From NCBI RefSeq assembly GCF_010994035.1, contig NZ_WIXN01000018.1, positions 29,508-93,507 of the forward strand: a stretch of 64,000 bases of DNA, given 5' to 3'. The position numbers were made by a program, and so were the translations under genes. Within the stretch, counting starts at the first letter, position 1, and each line of letters begins with the position of its first letter. Positions 28,842 to 37,568 of this stretch are shown here, in pieces. The notes beneath the pieces were generated by a model. The model was not told where the DNA came from and ran no database searches. It saw only the letters and a program-made list of their open reading frames with translations. The stretch is from Virgibacillus aidingensis (GTDB lineage: Bacteria > Bacillota > Bacilli > Bacillales > Amphibacillaceae).

Positions 28842-29573
28842 TTAATGGATATATTTTTGGATCGCCAGTGCTTTATCCGGAACATCGGTAAATATTCCCT
28901 CCACTTTATAGTGAAGACAGCGAACAATCCTCATTTTTCTGTTTACTGTAAATACTCTAAGCGGAATATTTTTTTGTTTTCCTTCCGCTGCAAGCTTTTT
29001 ATGCAATAAACTGTATTTTACATGGATGGCATTTCCGCCAAGTTCGGTTACTGTGTCTATTAGATTTCTAAAACTTTTCGAAGCCAGAAAAGCAATTTCA
29101 AGCTTGTCATTATATCGTTTCATACGTTTGATGCTGTTTGGATTAAATGTAGATATTGTGGTACGATTTAGTAACTGATAATGAACAATTCTTTCATATA
29201 CGATACTTTCCAGGTGCCTGTAATCTATTTTATTATTTTTCAGCTCTATATTTAAATATAACGGCTTATTTTCGACCCACTTTAGAAATTTATCCAGGGA
29301 AAGGATGCGTGCTCCTTGAAACTTTTTTGAGAACCAGGCCCCCGCATCCAGATTTTTCAGCTCATGATAGGTATAATCCTTAATATATCCGGCACCATCC
29401 GTAGTTCTGTTCACATTTTCATCATGAATTAAAACGGGTACATGGTCTTTTGTCAGCTGTACATCTGTTTCAATGCCGTCTGCCCCGATCTTATAAGCCA
29501 GTTCAAATGCTGGCATGGTGTTTTCAGGTGCGTATTTACTGGCACCGCGATGGGCAATTATTTTTGTTTTCAA
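28842..29573 (-). CDS. Glycerophosphodiester phosphodiesterase
   Basis: A 243-aa GDPD TIM-barrel protein hydrolysing glycerophosphodiesters to glycerol-3-phosphate and an alcohol. Catalytic motifs are [31 protein letters not shown] and NIELK. There is no signal peptide, so it is probably cytoplasmic (UgpQ-like). The TTG at 29573 fits AGAGGTG at six bases; the GTG at 29582 lies inside that site. First gene of the minus-strand cluster with namA, rnz and the aldehyde dehydrogenase. Confidence 0.9.
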   Translation of the reverse strand: MKTKIIAHRGASKYAPENTMPAFELAYKIGADGIETDVQLTKDHVPVLIHDENVNRTTDGAGYIKDYTYHELKNLDAGAWFSKKFQGARILSLDKFLKWVENKPLYLNIELKNNKIDYRHLESIVYERIVHYQLLNRTTISTFNPNSIKRMKRYNDKLEIAFLASKSFRNLIDTVTELGGNAIHVKYSLLHKKLAAEGKQKNIPLRVFTVNRKMRIVRCLHYKVEGIFTDVPDKALAIQKYIH

Positions 29574-29880
29574 TACCTTCACCTCTTTTATGATTGTGAT
29601 TTACTTTCGGAAAAAAGTCAATTTATTGCGGAAAAACAAGCAAAGGGTACTTTACCCTGAAGGTAAGACTTAAAAATTTTCAGCTTCCCAGAAACTGCTT
29701 CCACGGGACTGCGGTACAGCTGTTCCAGAACATTGCACCATGATTGCGAAGCTGGGCATAGTGTACATTTACAACCCTGTTGGAGTACTGATTTAACCGG
29801 CTATACCTTGCATAAACCTTAATTTAAGTTATACAAGCAGGTAATTAAATATTACCTGTCTATCGAGGAGGAAAAATATC
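29574..29880. other. 307-bp divergent intergenic region
   Basis: Holds the start regions of the minus-strand GDPD gene and the plus-strand RocB-like gene. The separated arms CAGCTTC and GAAGCTG (about 29681 to 29757) are weak. A possible promoter TTGCAT-N16-TATACA (29808-29835) precedes the palindrome described separately. No ORF is supported. Confidence 0.45.
29838..29858 (+). promoter_or_regulatory. Palindromic operator candidate before the RocB-like gene
   Basis: CAGGTAAT-TAAAT-ATTACCTG is a perfect 8-bp inverted repeat, placed at the expected transcription start of the -10 candidate and 7 bases before the GGAGGA site. No T tract follows, so an operator is more likely than a terminator. 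Confidence 0.45.
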
Positions 29881-31509
29881 ATGCGATGGCAATCAAAAGA
29901 TGAACTTACAGATTTATTATGCTCTCTTGTGCAATACCAGAGTATTACAGGGTCTGAGGCGGAAATTGCACTTGCGGAACATTTACACTCCCTGTTGGCA
30001 CAGAAATCCTATTTCAAATCCAATCCCGGCCATTTAAAGCTTTATCCGCTTGAAGATGGACGCAGACTTGTTGCTGCATTGGTGAAATCCGGTGAAGATA
30101 TTAAGGAAACTGTTATTTTGCTAAGTCATTTTGATGTTGTTGGAGTGGATGACTATGGATCTTTTAAGAATCTTGCTTTCCAGCCTAAAGAGTTGACAGA
30201 AGAGATAGTAAACAGTAAGAGCAAAATGCCTGAGTCGGTACAACATGACCTGGAGAATGGAGACTGGATATTCGGCAGGGGTACGATGGATATGAAGGCA
30301 GGTTTGACAGTACAGCTATCCATGATGGAAAAAGCAATGGATGGTAAATTTAAAGGCAATGTCCTTTTGTTGAGTGTGCCGGATGAAGAAGTAAATTCAC
30401 AAGGAATGCTGGAGGCTTTATCGGCACTTGAAGAGATAAAGAAAGAGGAGAACCTCGTTTTTAAAGCCTGTTTAAACAGCGAACCTTCCTTCAGCAAATA
30501 CCCCGGTGATTCAAATTATTATGTTTACACAGGATCAGCGGGAAAAGTTCTTCCGGGGTTTTATTGTTATGGTAAGGAATCTCATGTCGGAGAGCCTTTT
30601 TCCGGCATTAATCCTAACCTGATGGTCAGCTTCCTTTCCCAGGAAATCGAATTAAATGATTCATTTATTGAAAAAGCGGGAGATGAAGTATCCCCGCCGC
30701 CGCTTAGTTTAATGCAACGGGATTTAAAAGAAGAATATTCCGTCCAGACCCCGCAGTCAGCAGTTGCCATGTACAATGTATTGTATTTAAAACGGACATT
30801 TAATGAATTGAATGATAAACTGCTGCAGTGTGCGGAAGAAGCAGCGAAAAAAGTGGATGACTATATTCAGGAAAAAGCTGCAGGCTTTCAGAAATTAGTT
30901 TCTGATTTTTCCATCCCGGTTTCCAATGTAAAAGTAATGATGTATGAAGACTTATATGCTGAAGCAGTTAAACAATACGGAGAGGAAGAAATCATACGAA
31001 GGCAAAATCTTTTGCTGAGCCAGCGGGACAAAGGGGACCGTGATTTCTCCACGCTGCTTGTACAGGACCTGGCTTCTTTATGCAAAGATATGGCACCGAT
31101 GATTATCTTGTTTTACAGTCCGCCATTTTACCCGGCGGTCTCCTCTTATCATGATCCGTATATAAGAAATATAATCGGCGATATTCAGCAATATGCCAAA
31201 ACTAGGTATGATATTACTTTCACGGAAGCAGCTTTTTTTACTGGTTTATCGGATCTAAGTTTTATAGGAACACCATCTTCGGAAAATAAACTGGAGAAGC
31301 TTACAAATAACCTGCCGTTACAAAATAACGGTTTTGTTTTTCCAAAGGATGTAATGGAAAAATTGACCATGCCGGTATTAAATATCGGTCCATTGGGGAA
31401 AGATCCTCATCAATGGACCGAAAGACTGGAAATTACGCATAGTTTTGAATATCTTCCGGGTATTTTAACCGAGACTATTCACCGATTATTGAATTACAGG
31501 AACACATGA
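29881..31509 (+). CDS. M20 family peptidase, RocB-like
   Basis: A 542-aa protein similar to RocB (arginine utilisation) and related M20 metallopeptidases. Metal-binding segments are LSHFDVVGVDDYG, GRGTMDMKAG and SVPDEEVNS; the long insert between about 200 and 420 is typical of RocB rather than PepT. The ATG at 29881 has CGAGGAGGAAAA upstream. The roc partners (rocA, rocD, rocR) are not in the window, so a role in arginine use is only by family name. Confidence 0.8.
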   Translation: MRWQSKDELTDLLCSLVQYQSITGSEAEIALAEHLHSLLAQKSYFKSNPGHLKLYPLEDGRRLVAALVKSGEDIKETVILLSHFDVVGVDDYGSFKNLAFQPKELTEEIVNSKSKMPESVQHDLENGDWIFGRGTMDMKAGLTVQLSMMEKAMDGKFKGNVLLLSVPDEEVNSQGMLEALSALEEIKKEENLVFKACLNSEPSFSKYPGDSNYYVYTGSAGKVLPGFYCYGKESHVGEPFSGINPNLMVSFLSQEIELNDSFIEKAGDEVSPPPLSLMQRDLKEEYSVQTPQSAVAMYNVLYLKRTFNELNDKLLQCAEEAAKKVDDYIQEKAAGFQKLVSDFSIPVSNVKVMMYEDLYAEAVKQYGEEEIIRRQNLLLSQRDKGDRDFSTLLVQDLASLCKDMAPMIILFYSPPFYPAVSSYHDPYIRNIIGDIQQYAKTRYDITFTEAAFFTGLSDLSFIGTPSSENKLEKLTNNLPLQNNGFVFPKDVMEKLTMPVLNIGPLGKDPHQWTERLEITHSFEYLPGILTETIHRLLNYRNT

Positions 31510-31624
31510 TTTACTTTGGGATCCAAGGCTGATCTTTTTTACAAGGGCGAATTCATGACAAATTTGTAAATAAGATGTACAATAATAAGTAAACTGAATG
31601 AGCATTCATTTTGGAGGAACGAAC

Positions 31625-32578
31625 ATGAAAGACACGATCAGCCAGATTACGATTCCGACGCCTTTTGCTGTCGGGGACACACATATGTACCTTTTAAAAG
31701 GAGACAGACTATCACTGATAGATGCCGGGGTGAAAACAGAACAAGCATGGGAAGCTTGTCAACAACAATTAAAAGAGCATGGATACGGCCCTGAAGATAT
31801 TGAACAAATTATTTTAACCCATCATCATCCGGATCACATTGGTTTAATTGAACAATTCCCGAGAGCGGAAAGTATGATTGCACATAAAAATGTCGATTTA
31901 TGGCTCACAAGGGATGAACCTTTTTTCCAAAGGTATACACAATTTTTTAAATATGTGTTTACCGTTGGGGGGATCCCTGAGTATTTGCATGGGTTTCTGG
32001 ATCATATCCGGGCACCTTTACAATTTTCCGGTAAGGGGAAACTGACTTCTGTTCTGGAGGAAGGCGATTATTTGCCAGGGCATGAAGACTGGCAAGTAAT
32101 TGAAACCAAAGGACATGCACAAAGTCATTTATCATTTTTCAGAGAGATTGACGGAGCATTTATCGCGGGGGACCATTTGCTGTACCATATATCCCCGAAT
32201 CCATTAATGGAACCGCCAATCAATCCAAAAGAAGAACGGCCCAAACCTATGCTGGGATACCGGCATAATTTGAAAAAGTGTTTAGATCTCGGGATAAATA
32301 CTGTTTATCCCGGACATGGAGAGATTTTCAATGAAGCAGAAGAAATTATAGCAAAACGTCTTAGGAGCCAGGAAAAACGGGCGGAGAAAGTGTTACATCT
32401 GCTGAAAGAAAAATCTCAAACACCATTTCAGTTATGCTGTCAGATTTTTCCTTCCCGTTATGAAAATCAAATTGATTTAACCATGTCGGAAACCATCGGG
32501 CAGCTTGATTATCTTGAAGATGAAGGGATGATTGGAAAAAGGCTGGAAGGAGAATATATATACTTCTATATTAAATAA
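31625..32578 (+). CDS. Metallo-beta-lactamase-fold hydrolase (YqjP-like)
   Basis: A 317-aa protein with the zinc motif THHHPDHIGL, GHAQSH, AGDHLLY and PGHGE, and a C-terminal helical extension of about 80 residues. It resembles glyoxalase II-like hydrolases and corresponds to YqjP by context. The ATG at 31625 follows TTGGAGGAACG. Substrate unknown. Its end is followed by a large intergenic repeat. Confidence 0.85.
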   Translation: MKDTISQITIPTPFAVGDTHMYLLKGDRLSLIDAGVKTEQAWEACQQQLKEHGYGPEDIEQIILTHHHPDHIGLIEQFPRAESMIAHKNVDLWLTRDEPFFQRYTQFFKYVFTVGGIPEYLHGFLDHIRAPLQFSGKGKLTSVLEEGDYLPGHEDWQVIETKGHAQSHLSFFREIDGAFIAGDHLLYHISPNPLMEPPINPKEERPKPMLGYRHNLKKCLDLGINTVYPGHGEIFNEAEEIIAKRLRSQEKRAEKVLHLLKEKSQTPFQLCCQIFPSRYENQIDLTMSETIGQLDYLEDEGMIGKRLEGEYIYFYIK

Positions 32579-32603
32579 CCGAGGATCCAAAACAGTCTTT
32601 TTA

Positions 32604-32924
32604 AGAGACTGAGACAGAAAAAAGACCATATAGCTCCGGAAATATACTTAGACTACAGCGGGAGCAAAGGCATCAGTGAGACCCCTAAAGACGAGTCAGC
32701 AATTTTTAGTTGCGAGGACTGAGATATTTGCAACACGAAGCGCACGCGGGGGGCTTACCAGCCGCCCGCGGCAAAGCAGACACCGGGAAAACGGCCAAAG
32801 GGAGTTTGATGGGATGTCAACCTTGTGCCAATGGTGAAAGCGAAGTATATCCGGAGCGGGTTTTAGGTACAGCGTATAAGGATGTTCGGGTTCCTTTTAA
32901 CTAAAGTTGTTCTGTCCAATCTCT
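32604..32924. repeat. Long nested-palindrome intergenic repeat, copy B
   Basis: The outer ends AGAGACTGAGACAGAA (32604-32619) and TTCTGTCCAATCTCT (32910-32924) are inverted copies. Inner arms GCTCCGGAAATATACTT (32633-32649) and AAGTATATCCGGAGC (32843-32857) are also inverted, differing by a two-base gap. The roughly 320-bp unit would fold into one long imperfect hairpin. It fills the 370-bp space between the MBL hydrolase and the convergent aldo/keto reductase and carries no transposase. It resembles widespread Bacillaceae intergenic repeats, perhaps MITE-like. Confidence 0.7.
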
Positions 32925-32948
32925 ATCCTTGTAGACAGCCTGTTGGAT

Positions 32949-33863
32949 TTATCGATGCTGATCATATTTATTTGGTTTCGTTATCTGCTGCAGCTGAACG
33001 TATATTTTATTATCCAAAGGTTTCTTAAAATCTCCTTTTAAATTTTCCTCTGCCTGCTCAATAGAACTTGCCCCAAATACAGCAGTGGCCAATCCAGGAT
33101 GTTTCAAAACATATTTTAATGAAAGTTCATTGAAGGAATCTGCTTTTATATTTTTAATTTGTTCATTTACTTCTTTTAGCTCTTGATAGGAATAATTTAA
33201 GAATCCATTTTTTCCTTTATTTTCAATTATCGTTTGGGATTCATTGCTTAGCATTCCTTTTGCCAAAGGCCCCCTGGCTAAAACACTGATGCTGTTGGCG
33301 TGCAAAAGATCCAATAATTCTTCTTCAGGTCTTCTGTCAAGCAGACTGTATTGCATCATGACAGCATCGATATTTGATTTTCTTACATATTCCCGAATGA
33401 CATTGGGCCGAATGGAGGAAATACCGTAAGCACGAATCAGTCCTTCTTTTTTTAAATCTTCAAAGGCGTGAATAGATTCATCGATATTATCTTCTATCGT
33501 TCCGCCATGAAGGAGATATAAATCGATATAATCCGTCTGCAGCCGTTTCAGACTATCCTTAATGCCATTTTTAATATGCTTTTCTGACGGATCCCAAAAC
33601 CAATCTTTCTTTTCCTTATTAAAATGATTGCCTACTTTTGTTGTTAAAATAATGTCACCGCGTTTCGGCTTAATTGCTTCACCTACAATTTCTTCATTTA
33701 ATCCGAAATTGTACAAATCTGCGGTATCCAGGTGGTTAACCCCCATGTCCAATGATCTATCAATTATGCTTTCGGCTTTTTTCCTGTCTGTTCCCAGGGA
33801 CATACAGCCCAGGGTTAATGCACTTACGGTAATATCCGATTTTCCCACTTGATTCATCTTCAT
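32949..33863 (-). CDS. Aldo/keto reductase (YqkF-like)
   Basis: A 304-aa TIM-barrel NADPH oxidoreductase. It has the N-terminal LGCMSLG, the catalytic region HLDTADLYNFGLNEEIVG (Asp/Tyr) with Lys in TTKVG and His in LLHGG, and a C-terminal cofactor segment AVFGASSIEQAEENL. Substrate is unknown. It is divergent from nudF, the arrangement seen for yqkF/nudF in Bacillus. Confidence 0.88.
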   Translation of the reverse strand: MKMNQVGKSDITVSALTLGCMSLGTDRKKAESIIDRSLDMGVNHLDTADLYNFGLNEEIVGEAIKPKRGDIILTTKVGNHFNKEKKDWFWDPSEKHIKNGIKDSLKRLQTDYIDLYLLHGGTIEDNIDESIHAFEDLKKEGLIRAYGISSIRPNVIREYVRKSNIDAVMMQYSLLDRRPEEELLDLLHANSISVLARGPLAKGMLSNESQTIIENKGKNGFLNYSYQELKEVNEQIKNIKADSFNELSLKYVLKHPGLATAVFGASSIEQAEENLKGDFKKPLDNKIYVQLQQITKPNKYDQHR

Positions 33864-34097
33864 ATGCCAGCGCCTCCAGTGGATGTTCAGGTTGATTCCA
33901 TTGTAAGATGGCCCATCTTTTTTTGCAACTATTTCACAATAGAACCAAAGGTAGTGTAAAATAGATTTAGCTTAGTATCCCTGCTATTAACGAATATAAT
34001 CCATGGTTGCTGCTGAAATGCAATTATCATTTCGCGGTACTGGCATTCTGATACAGTCCTTATCCATTAAAACCCTTAACATTAAAGGAGAATGCAT

Positions 34098-34643
34098 ATG
34101 CGGAAATTTGAAGAAAAAACGATAAACAGCGAAAAAATATATGATGGAAAAATTATTGACTTACAGGTGGATAAAGTGTTGCTGCCTGATGGAAATAAAG
34201 CAAAGAGAGAACTTGTAAAACATCCGGGAGCAGCAGCAGTTATACCTATTACGAAAGAGGATAAGATAGTATTGATAGAACAATACCGGAAACCGCTGGA
34301 AAAATCGATCATTGAAATTCCGGCAGGTAAAGTGGAAAAAGGGGAAGATCCTGAAACTGCTGCTATCAGGGAGCTGGAAGAAGAAACAGGCTATACAACA
34401 AGTGAACTGTCACTTGTAACCTCTTTTTATACTTCTCCGGGGTTTGCTGATGAGCTGATCCATATTTTTATTACGGATGAACTAAAGCCTCTCGACGCTC
34501 CTGCAGCAAAAGATGATGATGAATTTATGGAAATAATGGAGCTGACATTGGACGAAGCGAAACAGCTGGTGGAAGAAGAAAGAATCCACGATGCAAAAAC
34601 AAATTATGCGATTCTCTACTTACACGCATTGGAGAGAAAATAA
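34098..34643 (+). CDS. nudF: ADP-ribose pyrophosphatase (Nudix)
   Basis: A 181-aa Nudix hydrolase splitting ADP-ribose into AMP and ribose 5-phosphate. The Nudix box is complete in GKVEKGEDPETAAIRELEEETGY, and ADP-ribose specificity is suggested by the proline in TSPGFADE downstream. The ATG at 34098 lies 7 bases from AAAGGAG; the ATG at 34092 is too close. The next gene starts at the very next base. Confidence 0.93.
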   Translation: MRKFEEKTINSEKIYDGKIIDLQVDKVLLPDGNKAKRELVKHPGAAAVIPITKEDKIVLIEQYRKPLEKSIIEIPAGKVEKGEDPETAAIRELEEETGYTTSELSLVTSFYTSPGFADELIHIFITDELKPLDAPAAKDDDEFMEIMELTLDEAKQLVEEERIHDAKTNYAILYLHALERK

Positions 34644-35813
34644 ATGCTTGAGACATATTATGCTGACATGCATATTCATATTGGCAGAGATATGCATGGC
34701 AATCCTGTAAAAATTACAGGGGCGAAAAGCTTAACATTAACAAATATTCTAAAAGAATCAGGCCGCACTAAAGGAATTGATTTAATCGGGGTCATCGATT
34801 GTCATTCTCCTAACGTAATGCAGGAAATTAATCAGCTTATGGATGAAGAAAGAGCCTATGAATTAAAGGATGGCGGGATTAAATTTGAAAATATTACATT
34901 GATACCCGGGTCGGAAATAGAAATTTATGATGAAAACTGCCAGGGGCCAATTCATGTTTTATGCTTTTTTCCCACTATAAAAAGTACTGCCTCTTTTTCG
35001 GATTGGTTAACAACTAAAATGAAGAATATTAATTTAAGCTCACAGCGTTACTACGGAACAGGGAAAGAACTGCAATATAAAGTAAAAGAACTGGGCGGCA
35101 TTTTTATTCCTGCTCACGTGTTTACCCCGTTTAAAAGCCTATATGGCAGGGGAGTAAATAAATCATTGCGGGAAGTGCTGGATCCGGACCTGATTGATGC
35201 AATCGAACTGGGTTTAAGCTCTGATACTTTCATGGCAGACCAAATCAGTGAGTTGCATGGCTATACATTCCTCACCAATTCTGATGCCCATTCCCTTGGA
35301 AAAATAGCGAGGGAATACCAGCAAATTAAAATGAAAGAAGCTTCATTTAAAGAGTTGGAATGGGCGCTGCACCAGGTCAATGGCCGTAAAATTCTCAAAA
35401 ACTTTGGTATGAACCCGAAACTCGGAAAGTATCATACTACAGTTTGCAGCAAATGCTTTGAACCGTTGCCCTCCGACACAAAAAAATGCCCGGTATGCCA
35501 TTCCCGGAAAATAATTAAGGGGGTTTCCGAACGTATCGGGGAATTAAAGGACACTGATGAACCTATGGAGGACCGTCCGCCCTATTTATATCAGGTCCCA
35601 CTGGAATATTTGCCGTCACTGGGGCCGAAAACATACGAAAAACTATTAAACCGTTTTGGGACGGAAATGAGCATACTGCATGAAATACCTCCCGAAAAAT
35701 TACAAGAAGCCTTACCCGAAAAACTAGCAGCATCTATCATCCAGATGCGCAATGGCCAGCTTCCCATTAAAGCAGGAGGCGGGGGAAAATATGGTAAAGT
35801 CAGCCTGCCATAG
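34644..35813 (+). CDS. EndoQ-like PHP-domain nuclease/phosphoesterase
   Basis: A 389-aa protein with an N-terminal PHP domain (YYADMHIHIG, GVIDCHSP, IPGSEIE, PAHVFTPF, NSDAHS supplying metal ligands). A four-cysteine zinc ribbon (CSKCFEPLPSDTKKCPVC, about 265-290) and a C-terminal helix-hairpin-helix (SLGPKTYEKLLNRFG) follow. This layout matches endonuclease Q relatives (TIGR00375/YqxK), which nick DNA at deaminated bases in archaea and some Bacillus. It follows nudF with no gap, so expression is coupled. Confidence 0.85.
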   Translation: MLETYYADMHIHIGRDMHGNPVKITGAKSLTLTNILKESGRTKGIDLIGVIDCHSPNVMQEINQLMDEERAYELKDGGIKFENITLIPGSEIEIYDENCQGPIHVLCFFPTIKSTASFSDWLTTKMKNINLSSQRYYGTGKELQYKVKELGGIFIPAHVFTPFKSLYGRGVNKSLREVLDPDLIDAIELGLSSDTFMADQISELHGYTFLTNSDAHSLGKIAREYQQIKMKEASFKELEWALHQVNGRKILKNFGMNPKLGKYHTTVCSKCFEPLPSDTKKCPVCHSRKIIKGVSERIGELKDTDEPMEDRPPYLYQVPLEYLPSLGPKTYEKLLNRFGTEMSILHEIPPEKLQEALPEKLAASIIQMRNGQLPIKAGGGGKYGKVSLP

Positions 35814-35857
35814 AAAAACCAAAAAAAAGGCAATGAATTTGGCATGAATATTCTCTT

Positions 35858-35896
35858 CATTTCATAGATTTTAAATATAGTACGATCTATGAAATG
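35858..35896 (+). promoter_or_regulatory. 12-bp inverted repeat abutting the spoIIM ribosome-binding site
   Basis: CATTTCATAGAT (35858-35869) and ATCTATGAAATG (35885-35896) are perfectly complementary with a 15-base loop. The right arm ends on the first G of GGAGG (35896-35900), used for the ATG at 35907. No T tract follows. It could be an operator or an mRNA hairpin limiting translation. Confidence 0.6.
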
Positions 35897-35906
35897 GAGG
35901 AAAACG

Positions 35907-36545
35907 ATGTATAATAATAGAACCATAATCATGAATCATATGAAGGAACATAGCACCATTTATTTATTTATGACCATTCTATTTCTTACCGGAATTATTT
36001 TTGGCGCTATTCTTGTAAACAGCATGAACTTCGTACAAAAACAGGATTTGTTTTTTTATCTGGAGCAGTTTTTCAGTCGGATTGCCGAAAGCGAAACCAT
36101 TGAAAATCATGCTATTTTAAAGGAAAGCTTTTTATTCCATATGAAATATTTGGTGTTAATTTTTATATTGGGTTTGTCTGTAATCGGATTGCCATTTGTT
36201 TGGATCCTGCTTTTTATTAAAGGGTTGGTAGTCGGATTCTCGGTTGGATTTTTAGTCAATCAGCTGGGGATAAATGGGCTTTTTATTGCCTCTGTTTCCA
36301 TTGCACCGCAAAATATATTAATCATACCGATTTATATTTCAGCAGGGAGTATGTCCATGATTTTTTCATTAAAATTGCTGCAAAAATTATTCAGCAAAAA
36401 AATATCCCAACCCGTATTTCAGCATTTCAGTAAATATATTATTTTATTTTTATTTTTATTGGCATTTTCCTTTGTCGCTGCACTGTTGGAGTCATATTTG
36501 TCAAATGGGGCAATGGAAATAATGATTAAATCATTTTACCAATAA
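35907..36545 (+). CDS. spoIIM: Stage II sporulation protein M
   Basis: A 212-aa integral membrane protein with about five hydrophobic segments, the SpoIIM/DUF95 architecture. It works with SpoIID and SpoIIP in septal peptidoglycan removal and engulfment in the mother cell. The ATG at 35907 follows GGAGG. The gene lies between the EndoQ-like gene and fur, the same neighbourhood as in B. subtilis (spoIIM-fur-yqzK-xerD). I could not read a convincing sigma-E promoter. Confidence 0.92.
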   Translation: MYNNRTIIMNHMKEHSTIYLFMTILFLTGIIFGAILVNSMNFVQKQDLFFYLEQFFSRIAESETIENHAILKESFLFHMKYLVLIFILGLSVIGLPFVWILLFIKGLVVGFSVGFLVNQLGINGLFIASVSIAPQNILIIPIYISAGSMSMIFSLKLLQKLFSKKISQPVFQHFSKYIILFLFLLAFSFVAALLESYLSNGAMEIMIKSFYQ

Positions 36546-36556
36546 TAAAAATTAGA

Positions 36557-36571
36557 TTATAATTATTATAA
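36557..36571. promoter_or_regulatory. PerR box upstream of fur
   Basis: TTATAATTATTATAA equals the PerR consensus TTATAATNATTATAA at every position. It lies about 28 bases before the -35 of the fur promoter. PerR is known to repress fur in B. subtilis, so peroxide-responsive control is plausible here. Confidence 0.75.
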
Positions 36572-36598
36572 ATATAAAGTAATAATGATAATATACCT

Positions 36599-36627
36599 TT
36601 GACACAAATTTCTCAGGTGCATATAAT
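36599..36627 (+). promoter_or_regulatory. Sigma-A promoter of fur
   Basis: TTGACA (36599-36604), a 17-base spacer and TATAAT (36622-36627) match the vegetative consensus perfectly, 30 bases before the fur ATG. Confidence 0.85.
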
Positions 36628-36657
36628 AAAGATGGGATATGAGGGAGGGAGTCTGCC

Positions 36658-37113
36658 ATGGAACATCGAATTGACCGGATAAAAAAGCAGCTTCATGCTC
36701 AAAGTTATAAGCTTACCCCTCAAAGGGAAGCAACATTAAGGGTTTTACTGGAACGTGAAGAAGACCATTTAAGTGCCGAGGATGTGTATCTGCTTGTAAA
36801 AGAAAAAGCGCCGGAGATCGGTTTGGCTACCGTCTACCGGACATTGGAACTGCTGTCAGAGTTAAAAATTGTAGATAAGATTAATTTCGGGGATGGTGTT
36901 TCGCGTTACGACCTGCGTAAAGAAGGAGCAGAACATTTCCATCATCACCTGGTATGTATTGAGTGTGGTTCAGTTGAAGAAATTATTGATGATTTGCTGC
37001 AGGATGTAGAAAAAATTGTACAAAAAGATTGGGGTTTTCAGGTAAAAGACCACAGATTGACTTTTCATGGTATTTGCAAACAATGTCAGGAAATTACCGT
37101 GGAAGTAACTTAA
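36658..37113 (+). CDS. fur: Ferric uptake regulator Fur
   Basis: A 151-aa Fur-family repressor. The N-terminal winged helix contains LTPQREATLRVL and GLATVYRTLELL; the metal sites are in HFHHHLVCIECGSVEE, with the structural zinc pairs CIEC and CKQC. Position between spoIIM and yqzK-xerD and the sequence favour Fur over PerR or Zur. GAGGGAGGGAG precedes ATG 36658; upstream are a consensus promoter and a PerR box. Confidence 0.95.
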   Translation: MEHRIDRIKKQLHAQSYKLTPQREATLRVLLEREEDHLSAEDVYLLVKEKAPEIGLATVYRTLELLSELKIVDKINFGDGVSRYDLRKEGAEHFHHHLVCIECGSVEEIIDDLLQDVEKIVQKDWGFQVKDHRLTFHGICKQCQEITVEVT

Positions 37114-37117
37114 TGAT

Positions 37118-37153
37118 AAACCTTTTTTCTTTGGAAGAAAGGTTTTTTTCTTG
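37118..37153 (+). terminator. Terminator of fur
   Basis: AACCTTTTTTCTT and AAGAAAGGTT pair around TTGG with a small bulge, followed by TTTTTT. Confidence 0.7.
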
Positions 37154-37359
37154 ATTATTTAGTGAATAACGCCTATCTCCCGCATTGATGATAAACGGTA
37201 TTATACTAACTATGATAAGGCTATTCTTTTCATTGCTCCGGAACATGGTAAAATTACATATGGCATCACATTTATTTTTATGCCGGTTTCATGTATATTG
37301 TTATTATTTTATGGCATATCTTGTACTAAGATGCTTAGGATACAAGAGGAGATATGTCT

Positions 37360-37566
37360 ATGAAAAGGATAGCCTGGGATACACTGAAAGTATTTATTAT
37401 ATTTATTGCCTGCACTTTTTTATTTTATTTTGGCCTGCGTGCCATGCATGAAGAATATGAGAATTTCCATCGATACGATCCTCCGGAAGGGCCTGCCGTA
37501 AAGGTTTTCCAGCAGGAGCAGCGTTTTATTGATCGTTTAAATTTATTTTTTCAATTAGGGGAGTAA
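37360..37566 (+). CDS. yqzK: DUF4227 membrane protein YqzK
   Basis: A 68-aa protein with one N-terminal transmembrane helix (about 8-25) and a charged tail ([21 protein letters not shown]). It matches the DUF4227/YqzK family, always next to xerD in Bacillaceae; function unknown. The ATG at 37360 lies 8 bases after GAGGAG, whereas the ATG at 37354 is too close. xerD begins three bases after its stop. Confidence 0.85.
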   Translation: MKRIAWDTLKVFIIFIACTFLFYFGLRAMHEEYENFHRYDPPEGPAVKVFQQEQRFIDRLNLFFQLGE

Positions 37567-37568
37567 AC

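Noticed and set aside
32710..32904. 64-codon ORF inside repeat copy B
   Set aside because: It lies entirely within the nested palindrome and lacks a ribosome-binding site.
33905..33930. AGATGGCCCATCT followed by T residues, resembling a terminator
   Set aside because: The loop would be too small for a stable hairpin, and it lies upstream of both flanking gene starts.
37185..37451. 88-codon ORF before yqzK
   Set aside because: It overlaps yqzK in another frame; its hydrophobic content comes from AT-rich DNA and it lacks a site.
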